From assembly GCA_023393475.1 (NCBI GenBank), contig JAEWLC010000059.1:1-43711 (forward strand): DNA of 43,711 bases, written 5' to 3'. A program made the position numbers and the translations under genes. Each line of letters starts with the position of its first letter. Positions within the stretch are counted from its first letter, which is position 1. The notes below the pieces were generated by a model. It was not told where the DNA came from, did not search any database, and was given only the letters and a program-made list of their open reading frames with translations. Below, piece after piece: positions 16,366 to 24,501 of this stretch. This DNA is from Pseudomonadota bacterium (GTDB taxonomy: Bacteria; Pseudomonadota; Alphaproteobacteria; Rhizobiales; Devosiaceae).

Positions 16366-18056
16366 TTCTGAGCCTCGAACTCTTCGGTCATCTCAACCTT
16401 CAGTTGCTGCAGTTGTTCGGGGCTCCAGCCCTGGGGCTCCACCATCGCCATCCACGAGTCGATGTAGTCGGCGGGCGCGTAGACATGGCCGTGGCCAAGG
16501 GGAGAGGTCAGTGACAAGGCCATGTCCATGCCCAGCTGGAAGAAGGTGACGACGGGGTACCAGGTCAGTTCCTTCGACACGTCCGGACCGCGTTCGCCCT
16601 TCATCCAGTCTGGCTCGCGGTAGAATGAGGCGAAATCGAAGAAGATGATCGGATCGCTCGCGTACTGCAGGAAAGCGACCCGGATCGGCCCCCATGGAAC
16701 ACCGTCGGGCTCGATGAGGCCGTCGCCCTGGTTGGTGAAGCGAATGGTGCTTCCGTCGCCCATTTCGGGCCGCCACTCAGGCGATCCCGCATTGCGGCTG
16801 GCCGTCGCCCAGCGCCAGATCGGGCTGGTGAAGGGCGGGCCGACCCACAGCGCGCCCTGGTAGGGATCCTGCAGCACATCGAGCAGTTGCATCGAGTCCT
16901 GCGAGGCATGCGCGCCGAGGCTGAGTCCGTTGAGATAGAGCCGGGGACGCTGATCTCGCGGCAGGGTGGTCCAGTAGCTGTAGACCACATCGAACAGCGC
17001 CTTGGCGGACTCGCTGCCGTAGTCGGGCTCCACCAGCAGCGAGAGCGGGCTCAGGAGGTACGAATACTGCAGTGAGACGCTCGCGACGTCGCCGGCCATC
17101 AGGTACTCGATCGCATCCATGCCGGCCGGATCGACCCAGCCGGTGCCGACGGGGGCAATCACCAGCAGGATCGCCCGATCGAAGGCTCCAACGCGCTTCA
17201 GCTCGGCGAGCCCCAGTTCGGCACGCGCCTGTACGGTAGGCGCCGAGCGCATGCCGACCGATACGCGGATCGGATCCATGGCCGGCCGGCTGATGCGTTG
17301 TTCAATCGCCGCCTTGTCGGGGCCGGTCTGGACGTAGTTGCGACCGTCACGACCGATGGTCGACCAGGCAATGAGCGACTCGGCGCTCCCGGACTGATCC
17401 GGCCGAGTCGGGGCCGGCTCGACAAAGCGCGAGGCCACATCGTCCAGTTGCTCGAAGAAGGCGTCGGCAGCACGCAATGTGCCTCGCAGCAGCACGCCGC
17501 TGAACAGCATGGCGGCGAGCAATCCCACCACGACGAGGCTGCCGACGAGGGCGACGCGCGGCGGCACGATGCGCTGCAGTCGGCGGGCGATGGCCTCAAC
17601 GCCACGCTCGATCAGCGTCCCGAGCGTGATCAGCAGCACAGCGGGAATGATGGCGACCAGGAGCACCAGAATTGGATGGCCGGTCTCGACCGGCTCGGCC
17701 CCCATCGCCACCCGCACCGAGTTCTGCCAATCGGCAGCCTGCGACAGGCAGTAGATGACGAGTACGACGCAGGCGACGGTGACGATGCCGGTCAGCCAGG
17801 CGCGGACCCGTCCGCGCGGCACCGGTATCTGCATGAAGTGCCAGAGCCATTCGAACGCCGCGCCGACGGCATAGCCGACGGCAAAGACGCAGCCCGACAG
17901 GACGCCCTGGATCAGGAACGTCCGCGGGATAAGGGACGGCGTCAGCGATAGTGCGAAGCATACCGCGCCAACCGCCAGGCCCGGGAGGGACACATAGGAT
18001 GCGACCCACCGGGCAAAGCGAAGCAACGCGGGATCCTGACGCCGGCCCGCATCCAT
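16362..18056 (-). CDS. Membrane-fused alpha/beta-hydrolase family protein (Abhydrolase_9 type)
   Basis: 564 residues. The N-terminal ~200 residues contain five hydrophobic segments (YVSLPGLAVGAVCFALSLTP and four more), with the family signature LTPSLIPR. The C-terminal half is the alpha/beta-hydrolase part: VSLQYSYLLSPLSLLVEP, then the elbow LYLNGLSLGAHAS with S379, and WVGPPFTSPIWR. This order, membrane bundle then hydrolase, matches the PF15420/PF10081 pair. It precedes another membrane-fused hydrolase with a four-base overlap. The enzymatic role in this family is uncharacterised, so the annotation stays at family level. Confidence 0.85.
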   Translation of the reverse strand: MDAGRRQDPALLRFARWVASYVSLPGLAVGAVCFALSLTPSLIPRTFLIQGVLSGCVFAVGYAVGAAFEWLWHFMQIPVPRGRVRAWLTGIVTVACVVLVIYCLSQAADWQNSVRVAMGAEPVETGHPILVLLVAIIPAVLLITLGTLIERGVEAIARRLQRIVPPRVALVGSLVVVGLLAAMLFSGVLLRGTLRAADAFFEQLDDVASRFVEPAPTRPDQSGSAESLIAWSTIGRDGRNYVQTGPDKAAIEQRISRPAMDPIRVSVGMRSAPTVQARAELGLAELKRVGAFDRAILLVIAPVGTGWVDPAGMDAIEYLMAGDVASVSLQYSYLLSPLSLLVEPDYGSESAKALFDVVYSYWTTLPRDQRPRLYLNGLSLGAHASQDSMQLLDVLQDPYQGALWVGPPFTSPIWRWATASRNAGSPEWRPEMGDGSTIRFTNQGDGLIEPDGVPWGPIRVAFLQYASDPIIFFDFASFYREPDWMKGERGPDVSKELTWYPVVTFFQLGMDMALSLTSPLGHGHVYAPADYIDSWMAMVEPQGWSPEQLQQLKVEMTEEFEAQK

Positions 18057-18062
18057 TTGTGC

Positions 18063-18539
18063 CTACTGACGTACGGCCGTGAAGTTCTCATTCCGGACGC
18101 CGCGCACCGTCGGGAAATAGGTGCAGCGGAGGCCCCCGAGAACCGGGATGTTGAGGATGCGGCCAGCCAGTTGCGACAGCGGGTTGCCGTTGACGCGGCA
18201 TTCCATGCTGGCCTTTTCCCAGGCGCGGCGGCCGTTGCACGACGCGCGCTGCAGGTCGACGAAGATGTCGCGGCCGCGCGTGCGGAACGTCAGCCGGCCA
18301 TCACAGCGGGCCCCGCCGCGGATCGTGTAGGTGCCGCGCCGTTCGAGGCAGAAAGTAAGCCGGTACGGTCCGAAGAGGTTGCGCGTGGCGCGGAAGCAGC
18401 CGTTGACGCGGATACCCTGGGGATGGTCCGGCACGATGACGAACGTGTCTATGTCCTGGGCAAGCGCAGGGGCCGGAGCCGAGTAGAGCGTGATCGCCAT
18501 CACGAACGCTGTGAAAGCGCGAATTAGGTTGGGGAACAT
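18063..18539 (-). CDS. Small secreted cysteine-rich protein, family not recognised
   Basis: 158 residues. I chose the ATG at 18539 because AGGAGGT sits directly before it. A frame extension to 18644 adds 35 unlikely residues. The N-terminus MFPNLIRAFTAFVMAITLYS followed by APAPALAQDI is a Sec signal peptide with cleavage after AQ or LAQ. The mature part has six cysteines (GCF, FCL, RCDG, SCNG, ECRV, RCTY), an even number fitting disulfide bonds in the periplasm, and many Arg and aromatic residues. The gene ends six bases before the start of the Abhydrolase_9 gene on the same strand. Function unknown. Confidence 0.65.
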   Translation of the reverse strand: MFPNLIRAFTAFVMAITLYSAPAPALAQDIDTFVIVPDHPQGIRVNGCFRATRNLFGPYRLTFCLERRGTYTIRGGARCDGRLTFRTRGRDIFVDLQRASCNGRRAWEKASMECRVNGNPLSQLAGRILNIPVLGGLRCTYFPTVRGVRNENFTAVRQ

Positions 18540-18659
18540 GGTAGTTACCTCCTCGATAGGTCGAGCAGGATGGCACCCTTCGTGTGCCCGGGGATTAGCC
18601 AGGAATCCCGTGAACCAGCAGAGCGTCCCTTCCCCGGAGGACATTCGTCGGGTCGCCTC

Positions 18660-18699
18660 TTGACCAAAGTCGTTATAACGTCATAACTCTATAACGTCA
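18660..18699 (+). promoter_or_regulatory. Promoter with overlapping palindromic operator, upstream of the amino-sugar operon
   Basis: A -35-like TTGACC (18660-18665) is followed at a 16-17-base spacing by a CATAAC/ATAACT -10-like element. The 16-mer GTTATAACGTCATAAC (18672-18687) is a palindrome matching at 14 of 16 positions, with centre CG, and lies between and over these boxes. The word ATAACGTCA recurs at 18675-18683 and 18691-18699. The position suggests a repressor site, most likely for the GntR/UTRA protein encoded in the same operon. The arrangement is seen directly; the regulator is inferred. Confidence 0.5.
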
Positions 18700-18744
18700 G
18701 CCGGACGAGATGCGCGTCCGGCCCTGCAGGGAGACTTCAACATC

Positions 18745-20040
18745 ATGCTATTCAAGGCTTCGCTGGGTGCCATCGGCACCACCGCAATCCTTCTGTCGAG
18801 CACCGCGCTGGTCCAGGCCGCCGACGTCTCGTTCCTCACCCACTGGGCGCCGGACACGGTCGCCAAGCTCGAGGCTGCCGCCGCCACCTACACGGCCGCG
18901 CACCCCGACACCAAGATCACCGTCCGCGCCGTGCCGTTCGGCGACCTGCTGACGACGCTGCGCACTTCGGGCGGCGGCGCTGGCGGCGCGACCATTGCCG
19001 GCATCTACGATGCCTGGCTGCCGGACCTCGCCAAGGACAAGCTCGTCGCTCCGGTTCCGGAAGCGATCGCCGCCGACACGACTGCCAACTGGCCTGCCGG
19101 CGTCATCGGCGCCGCCTCGATCGGCGGCACGCTCTACGGCATCCCGAACGAGATCGACGTCTACGCGCTCAACTACAACAAGAAGCTGTTCGAGGAAGCC
19201 GGTATCACCGATGCGCCCAAGACGTGGGACGAATTCCTCGCCGCCGCCGAAAAGCTGACCGACAAGTCCAAGGGCCAGCAGGGCTTTGGCCTCATCAACT
19301 CGTGGGCAGCGGGCGTCCTCCACCCGTTCTCGTCGCTCCTCGTCTCGAACGGCGGCGACCTCGTCGTCGACGGCAAGCCGACGCTCGACAGCGAAGCGGC
19401 CAAGCAGACCTTCGATCTCTACGAGAAGCTGATCAAGTCGGGCTACTCCGACCCCTCGATGGCGACTGCCGATGCCAACACCACCGGCCCCTTCCTCGAC
19501 AGCTTCGTGTCGGGCAAGACCGGCATGATCATCATGGCCAACTGGTGGGAATCGGCACTGAAGGCCGGCATGGGTGATGATTTCGCCAACATCGCCACCG
19601 CCCCGATCCCGGTCGGTCCGTCGGGCGATACCGCCCGCTCGATCTCGTACTCGTGGATGACCGTGGTCAACGCCAATGCGCCCGCCGAGGAACAGGCAGC
19701 CGCCTGGGACTTCCTCGACTGGCTCAACGGGCCGGAATCCGGTCCGGACGGCGCTTCGGCCATGGGCGACATCCTGATGTCCATGGGCATCCTGCCGTCG
19801 CGTACTTCTGACGGCACCGCCTTCGCCGATCGCCTCGCTTCCGACCCGTTCCTCAAGGGCTACACCGACACCCTCGGCAACGCGAAGGGCTTCCCGGTGG
19901 TGCTCGGCGGCCAGGAGTTCTCGGAATCGCTGCAGAAGACGCTGGAAGCCATCCAGTTCGGCCAGGTCTCGGCCGCCGACGCTTCCGCCCAGGCCCAGGC
20001 CGACGCGACCGAAATCCTCGAGCGCAACGCCGCGAAGTAA
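18745..20040 (+). CDS. Extracellular solute-binding protein of a sugar ABC transporter (amino-sugar type)
   Basis: 431-residue periplasmic binding protein, cluster-1 fold (maltose/GlcNAc type). The signal peptide is MLFKASLGAIGTTAILLSST plus ALVQAA, with cleavage near Q/A-ADVS. The lobe starts VSFLTHWAPDTVAKLEAAAA. Typical features are YGIPNEIDVYALNYNKKLFE, AGITDAPKTWDEFLAAAEKL and IIMANWWESAL. GGGAGAC precedes the ATG. It is first in an operon with two permeases, a ROK kinase, a GntR regulator, a SIS protein and NagA. The cargo is therefore probably N-acetylglucosamine or chitooligosaccharide. No ATPase gene is in the operon. Confidence 0.85.
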   Translation: MLFKASLGAIGTTAILLSSTALVQAADVSFLTHWAPDTVAKLEAAAATYTAAHPDTKITVRAVPFGDLLTTLRTSGGGAGGATIAGIYDAWLPDLAKDKLVAPVPEAIAADTTANWPAGVIGAASIGGTLYGIPNEIDVYALNYNKKLFEEAGITDAPKTWDEFLAAAEKLTDKSKGQQGFGLINSWAAGVLHPFSSLLVSNGGDLVVDGKPTLDSEAAKQTFDLYEKLIKSGYSDPSMATADANTTGPFLDSFVSGKTGMIIMANWWESALKAGMGDDFANIATAPIPVGPSGDTARSISYSWMTVVNANAPAEEQAAAWDFLDWLNGPESGPDGASAMGDILMSMGILPSRTSDGTAFADRLASDPFLKGYTDTLGNAKGFPVVLGGQEFSESLQKTLEAIQFGQVSAADASAQAQADATEILERNAAK

Positions 20041-20074
20041 AACGGCGGTGGCCGCGCGCATGAGTGCGTGTGGC

Positions 20075-20180
20075 CACCCCACCCTTGATCCCTCCCCGCA
20101 AAGGGGGAGGGAGACGATAGAACCGAAGACGCAACTCTCGCCTCCCTCCCCCTTGCGGGGAGGGAATGAGGGTGGGGGTG
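20075..20180. repeat. Mosaic palindromic intergenic repeat, copy A (between binding protein and permease)
   Basis: Built of complementary CCCTCCCC/GGGGAGGG arms. TCCCTCCCC (20089-20097) pairs with GGGGAGGGA (20104-20112). The left arm 20103-20113 can also pair with CTCCCTCCCCC (20142-20152), and that arm pairs with GGGGAGGGA (20157-20165). The loop word GATAGAACCGAAG (20116-20128) and the right hairpin recur at 42749-42808 with 23 of 24 matches in each of two blocks. The element lies in the 174-base gap between the binding protein and the first permease, so it could act as a processing or attenuation signal. Confidence 0.75.
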
Positions 20181-20214
20181 AGCCCCGCGCGCCGACCTAT
20201 GTGACCAGCTACTC

Positions 20215-21111
20215 ATGCACGCAACCCAGCACCGATCGGCGATCATGATGCTCGCGCCCGCTACCGGGCTGCTGGGCGTGTTCATCGTCATCCCGATGCT
20301 GCTCACCATCTGGCTGAGCTTCCAGAGCTGGTCGACGCAGACCGGGTTCGAGACGGCCAGTTTCGTCGGCATCCAGAACTTCATCGACATCTTCGCCAAC
20401 AACTCGGTCGGCCGCGACTTCAAGGCCGCGCTGGTCAACACGGCGATCTACACCGTGCTGAGCGTCGTCATCATCCTGCCGCTGTCGGTGATGCTCGGCC
20501 TCCTCGTCCACCAGAAGATCGCGCCCGGCGGCGTGTTCCTGCGCACCGTGCTGTTCTCCACCTACATGGTGCCGATGATCGCCGTGGCGCTGGTGTTCTC
20601 GAAGCTCTATTCGCCCACGGAAGGCCCGCTGAACCAGATTCTCGGCTGGGTCGGCATCCCGCCGCAGACATGGCTCAGCGCCCCCCAGACGGCGCTCGTC
20701 TCGATCGTCATCCTCAATGTCTGGCAGCAAGTGGGCTATTTCACCGTGCTCGCCGTCGCCGGGCTCACGCAGATCCCGGACTCGCTCTACGAGGCGGCGA
20801 GGATCGACGGTGCCAATCCGGTGCAGCGCTTCTTCTCGATCACGCTGCCGCTCCTCGGCAACACGCTGCTGTTCTCGGCGGTGATCTGCATCATCAATGC
20901 CGTGCAGGTGTTTGAGCCGGTGGCGCTGATCACCCAGGGCGGGCCGGTGAACGCCACCAACGTCCTCACCTATCACATCCGCCGCGTCGGCATTGAACGG
21001 GCGCAGGGCGGGCTCGGCTCGGCCATGGCCGTAACGCTCATGCTGGCGCTGATCGTTGCCATCGCACTGCTGTTCGCCTTCGCGCGGTCGCGGGACAAGG
21101 AGCGCGCATGA
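20215..21111 (+). CDS. Carbohydrate ABC transporter permease (MalF-like)
   Basis: 298-residue inner-membrane permease with six hydrophobic segments, first at MMLAPATGLLGVFIVIPMLL. The EAA loop, which contacts the ATPase, is EAARIDGANPVQRFFSITLP. It pairs with the following permease as the membrane channel of the binding-protein-dependent importer. The ATG lies 174 bases downstream of the binding-protein stop, past repeat A. No clear Shine-Dalgarno is seen. It overlaps the next gene by four bases (ATGA at 21108-21111). Confidence 0.92.
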   Translation: MHATQHRSAIMMLAPATGLLGVFIVIPMLLTIWLSFQSWSTQTGFETASFVGIQNFIDIFANNSVGRDFKAALVNTAIYTVLSVVIILPLSVMLGLLVHQKIAPGGVFLRTVLFSTYMVPMIAVALVFSKLYSPTEGPLNQILGWVGIPPQTWLSAPQTALVSIVILNVWQQVGYFTVLAVAGLTQIPDSLYEAARIDGANPVQRFFSITLPLLGNTLLFSAVICIINAVQVFEPVALITQGGPVNATNVLTYHIRRVGIERAQGGLGSAMAVTLMLALIVAIALLFAFARSRDKERA

Positions 21112-21983
21112 GCACGACCATGATCGATGCCCGCCCCCTCGAGCGGCCCCGCCACAGGCTAACCCCTGCCACGACCGTCCTGACGCTGCTGATCATCGTT
21201 GCGGCGGTGATCGCCGCCTTCCCGCTGGCCTGGATGGTCCTCACCAGCCTCAAGACGCCCCAGGAGACCATGCAGGTCCCGCCAGTGTGGCTGCCGGCGA
21301 ACCCGAGCCTCGACGCCTTCACCCAGGTGGCGGACGTCGTCAGCCTCGGCCGCTCGTTCTGGAACTCGGCGGTGATCGCGCTGACCACCACCGTCGCCAT
21401 CGTCGTCACCAGCCTGATGGCCGGCTACGCCTTTGCGAAGTACGAGTTCCGCTACAAGGAAGCGCTGTTCGCGATCCTGATCGCGACCATGTTCCTGCCG
21501 CCGATCGTGACGCTGATCCCGCTCTACCGGATCACCGGCTATCTCGGGCTGAACGCCAGCCTCGCCGGCGTCGTGGTGCCCAACCTCGCCAACGCCTTCG
21601 GCATCTTCCTCATGCGCCAGTTCATCAAAGGCGTGCCGGACGAACTGATCGAGGCTGCCCGTGTCGATGGGGCGTCGGAGTTCCGCGTGCTGTTCCAGAT
21701 CGTTGCCCCGGCGGTGATGCCGGCGATCGCGGCACTGGTGCTGTTCGCCTTCGTCTATCACTGGAACAGCTACCTCTGGCCGCTCACCGTGCTGCAGGGC
21801 AATGCCGACGACTATCCGATCGTCATCTCGCTCTCGCGGCTGCTCAGCTACAATCGCGGTGCCATGAACACGGGTCTCGTCATGGCCGGGGCGACCCTCG
21901 CCGTGCTGCCGCCGGTGCTGCTGTTCGTGATCCTGCAGCGCTTCTTCGTCGACTCCATCGTGTCCTCGGGGGTGAAGGGATGA
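21108..21983 (+). CDS. Carbohydrate ABC transporter permease (MalG-like)
   Basis: 291-residue partner permease with six hydrophobic segments (TVLTLLIIVAAVIAAFPLAW first). The EAA loop reads EAARVDGASEFRVLFQIVAP. The N-terminal cytosolic ~20 residues end in RPRHRLTPA. The ATG overlaps the previous stop, and its own stop overlaps the ROK kinase start (ATGA at 21980-21983), so permeases and kinase are coupled. The missing ATPase is likely a shared one (MsmK/UgpC type) elsewhere in the genome; that is an inference from known systems. Confidence 0.92.
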   Translation: MSTTMIDARPLERPRHRLTPATTVLTLLIIVAAVIAAFPLAWMVLTSLKTPQETMQVPPVWLPANPSLDAFTQVADVVSLGRSFWNSAVIALTTTVAIVVTSLMAGYAFAKYEFRYKEALFAILIATMFLPPIVTLIPLYRITGYLGLNASLAGVVVPNLANAFGIFLMRQFIKGVPDELIEAARVDGASEFRVLFQIVAPAVMPAIAALVLFAFVYHWNSYLWPLTVLQGNADDYPIVISLSRLLSYNRGAMNTGLVMAGATLAVLPPVLLFVILQRFFVDSIVSSGVKG

Positions 21984-22858
21984 GCGAGATCCTTGCCATC
22001 GACCTCGGCGGCACGCGGTTTCGCGCCGGCATCGCCGGCGCTGCCAGCCCCGCGTCGGTCGTCGCCATCGGCGAGTGGCCCGCGCCGCAGAACCGCGAGG
22101 ACTTTACCGGCCTGCTCAAGGCGCAGCTTGCCGAGCACGGCGCGACGCGCCTCGGCATCGGCATTCCCGGCCTCGCCCAGGGTACGACCTGCCGCTGGGT
22201 CCCCAACCTTCCCTATCTCGACGGGCTCGATCTCGCCGAACTGCTGCCCGGCGTCTCGGTGGGCCTCGGGAACGACGCGCAGCTGGCGCTGCTCGCGGAG
22301 GCGAAGGCGGGTGCGGCGAACGGGCTGAGCGACGCGATTCTCCTCGCTATCGGCACCGGCATCGGCTCCGCCGTGCTGGCAGATGGCCGGATCATCACCG
22401 GCAGTGGCGGCGGTGCATGCTCGTTCGGTTGGGCCAGCGCCGACGTCACTGACGCCGGCGAGGACCGTAGCGGCTGGCTTGAGCGGCAGGCCTCGGGCCG
22501 GGCGCTCGACGCCGCAGCAGCGGGCATCGGCCTGCCCGATGGCAGCGCACTCGTGCGCGCCGCCCGAGGCCGTGATGCGGAAGCGCTCGAAGCGCTCGGG
22601 TCCCCGATGCGGGCGCTTGGCACCGCGCTCGCCGGTGCCGTGGCTCTGCTCGATCCCGAAGCCATCATCCTCGCCGGTGGCGTCGCGGCATCGGTCGATG
22701 TGCTGAGCCCGATCGTGCTGCCGGCCCTGCGCCGACATCTCCCACCCCACCTGCGGACCATCGACATACGGCCCGGCCAGTTCGGACCCAGGGCCGGACT
22801 CGTCGGAGCGGCGTTTGCGGGTGCCTATGGCGTCAACTGGAGGAACGGGCATGGATGA
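21980..22858 (+). CDS. ROK family sugar kinase (probable N-acetylglucosamine/glucose-type)
   Basis: 292-residue ASKHA-fold kinase. The phosphate-1 loop is AIDLGGTRFRAGIA. The catalytic aspartate lies in VGLGNDAQLALLAEA, matching the family GNDANxA motif. The phosphate-2 region is LLAIGTGIGSAVLADG, and the adenosine motif is IILAGGVAASVDV. The zinc-binding H-x-C-x-C-x4-C motif of many bacterial ROK kinases is not seen; GACSFGW holds the only Cys nearby. In this operon it probably phosphorylates an imported amino sugar at C6 to feed NagA. The alternative is glucokinase. It overlaps the GntR gene by eight bases. Confidence 0.82.
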   Translation: MSEILAIDLGGTRFRAGIAGAASPASVVAIGEWPAPQNREDFTGLLKAQLAEHGATRLGIGIPGLAQGTTCRWVPNLPYLDGLDLAELLPGVSVGLGNDAQLALLAEAKAGAANGLSDAILLAIGTGIGSAVLADGRIITGSGGGACSFGWASADVTDAGEDRSGWLERQASGRALDAAAAGIGLPDGSALVRAARGRDAEALEALGSPMRALGTALAGAVALLDPEAIILAGGVAASVDVLSPIVLPALRRHLPPHLRTIDIRPGQFGPRAGLVGAAFAGAYGVNWRNGHG

Positions 22859-23597
22859 ACCGGCAGGTCTCATAAAGCCCGACCGGCGACGGCCGGAACC
22901 ACTGTGGCATCAGGCCGAGATGGCGCTGCGCGAACTGATCGAGCGCGGCGAATGGAGCTCGGGCATGCAGATCCCCAACGAGGATCGGCTCGGCGACATG
23001 CTCGGTATTTCGCGCATCACGCTGCGTCATGCGCTGCGCAACCTCGAGGAAGCCGGGTTGCTGCGGCGTGAGCATGGACGCGGCACGTTCGTGCGCTCGG
23101 CCACCGTCGTCGCCGGCGTGCGTGGGCTCACGAGCTTCACCGACGAGATGAAGACGCTGTCGCTGCAGGCGGGCACGCGGCTGATCGAGGCCAACCGCGT
23201 GACGGCCAACGAGGAAATCGCCGATGCGCTGGAAATTGCGCTGGGCGATCCGGTGGTGCAGCTCAAGCGCCTGCGCCTCGGCAACGGCCTCCCCATCGGC
23301 ATCCAGGCCAGCCACCTTCCGGAATCCCGCGTGCCGGGGCTCCTCGAAGACGCGGCAAGCGTCCAGTCGCTCTATGGCTGGCTCCGGGAGCACTGCGGCA
23401 TCACTCCGGTGAAGGCCAAGGAAGTCTATCGCGTCGGCCGGGTCGCCCCTGATGATGCCGAGCTCATTCAGCTTGAGGCGGGAACGCCGGCCTTCGAGGT
23501 CGAGCGTATCGCCTACGACACGCGGGGGCCGTTCGAATATGCCCTCTCCACCATGCGCGCGGACCGCTACGAGATCCGCTCCACCCTCTACGTGTAA
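22851..23597 (+). CDS. GntR family regulator, HutC/UTRA type (NagR-like)
   Basis: 248 residues. The winged helix-turn-helix spans about 15-80 (LWHQAEMALRELIERGEWSS, then IPNEDRLGDMLGISRITLRH and LLRREHGRGTFV). From about 100 to the end lies a UTRA ligand-binding domain, with QLKRLRLGNGLPIGIQASHL in the first half and EVERIAYDTRGPFEYALSTM near the end. GGAGG lies before the ATG at 22851, which overlaps the ROK stop by eight bases. HutC/UTRA proteins beside nagA usually repress amino-sugar genes and release DNA on binding GlcN-6-P or GlcNAc-6-P. The probable target is the palindrome at 18672-18687. Confidence 0.9.
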   Translation: MDEPAGLIKPDRRRPEPLWHQAEMALRELIERGEWSSGMQIPNEDRLGDMLGISRITLRHALRNLEEAGLLRREHGRGTFVRSATVVAGVRGLTSFTDEMKTLSLQAGTRLIEANRVTANEEIADALEIALGDPVVQLKRLRLGNGLPIGIQASHLPESRVPGLLEDAASVQSLYGWLREHCGITPVKAKEVYRVGRVAPDDAELIQLEAGTPAFEVERIAYDTRGPFEYALSTMRADRYEIRSTLYV

Positions 23598-23621
23598 CGC
23601 TTTGTTCTGAAAGGCACACCT

Positions 23622-24416
23622 ATGTCCACGCTCTACATCAGCAAGCTGCTGAAGATCGCCGAAACCACGGCCGCAGCCAATGCCGAAGCCTTCGACAAGG
23701 CCTCGTCCGCCATCTCCGAGACGCTGGCCAACAAGGGCCTCGTCCACCTCTACGGCTCCGGCCACTCGGTCCTGCCGGTGCAGGAAACCTACCCGCGCTA
23801 CGGCTCCTATGTCGGCTTCAACCCGCTGACCGACCCGCGCGTCATGTGGCACAACATCCTCGGCGCCGGCGGCGTGCGTGAGCTGCTGTGGCTCGAGCGC
23901 ACCGAGAACTACGCCGACAAGTTCCTCGATCACCAGCCGCTGAACGCCGGCGACACCATCGTGATCTTCGGCCATTCCGGCTCGAACGCCTCGGGTATCG
24001 ACACCGCCCTCTACGCCAAGAAGCGCGGCCTGACCGTGATCGCGATCACCGCTGTTTCTAACGCGGCAAAGCCCGCCACCCACTCGTCGGGCAAGCGCCT
24101 GCCGCATGCCGCCGACATCGTCATCGACACCGGCTCGCCGGTCGAGGACGCGATCGTCGACATCAAGGGCTGGTCGCGTCCGGTTGCCGGCTCCTCGACC
24201 GTCCTCGCCATGATGATGATGCACGAACTGCTGGCTGAGAGCGCGCAGAAGCTCGCCGACCGCGGCATCGAACTGCCGGTTTTCGCTTCGCCCACCATCC
24301 CGGGCGTGACCCTGCACGACACCGACATCATCTACGGCCAGTACCGCGAGCGCATGCTCGACGCGCAGCAGAAGCACCTGCCGCAGTTCAAGAAGTCGAT
24401 GGCCAAGGAAGACTGA
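23622..24416 (+). CDS. SIS domain protein (UPF0309-like sugar isomerase/phosphosugar enzyme)
   Basis: 264 residues of SIS-fold phosphosugar-binding type. The loop GSGHSVLP near residue 46 and IVIFGHSGSNASGIDTALYA at about 110-130 are the phosphosugar-binding blocks. AITAVSNAAKPATHSSGKRL and DIVIDTGSPVEDAIVDI follow. The last third has a helix with MMMMHELLAESAQKLADRG. It resembles the UPF0309 family. It lies between GntR and nagA, in the place where a deaminase would be expected, and no nagB is present. It is a candidate for converting the phosphorylated amino sugar, but no activity can be assigned. Confidence 0.8.
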   Translation: MSTLYISKLLKIAETTAAANAEAFDKASSAISETLANKGLVHLYGSGHSVLPVQETYPRYGSYVGFNPLTDPRVMWHNILGAGGVRELLWLERTENYADKFLDHQPLNAGDTIVIFGHSGSNASGIDTALYAKKRGLTVIAITAVSNAAKPATHSSGKRLPHAADIVIDTGSPVEDAIVDIKGWSRPVAGSSTVLAMMMMHELLAESAQKLADRGIELPVFASPTIPGVTLHDTDIIYGQYRERMLDAQQKHLPQFKKSMAKED

Positions 24417-24501
24417 GGCCATACGGCGGGATACTCCGCCCTCTCCTTGATCCGCCCCTGTGCGCAGCACCGGGGAGGACCACTTCGACATCGAGATCCC
24501 C

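Noticed and set aside
14863..16371. 502-codon open frame on the plus strand opposite the membrane hydrolase
   Set aside because: It lies antisense to the hydrolase and has the mirrored-composition signature with no recognisable domain.
24425..24440. Hairpin GGCGG-GATACT-CCGCC after the SIS gene
   Set aside because: Only five base pairs and no T-tract; too weak to call a terminator, and the operon probably continues into nagA.
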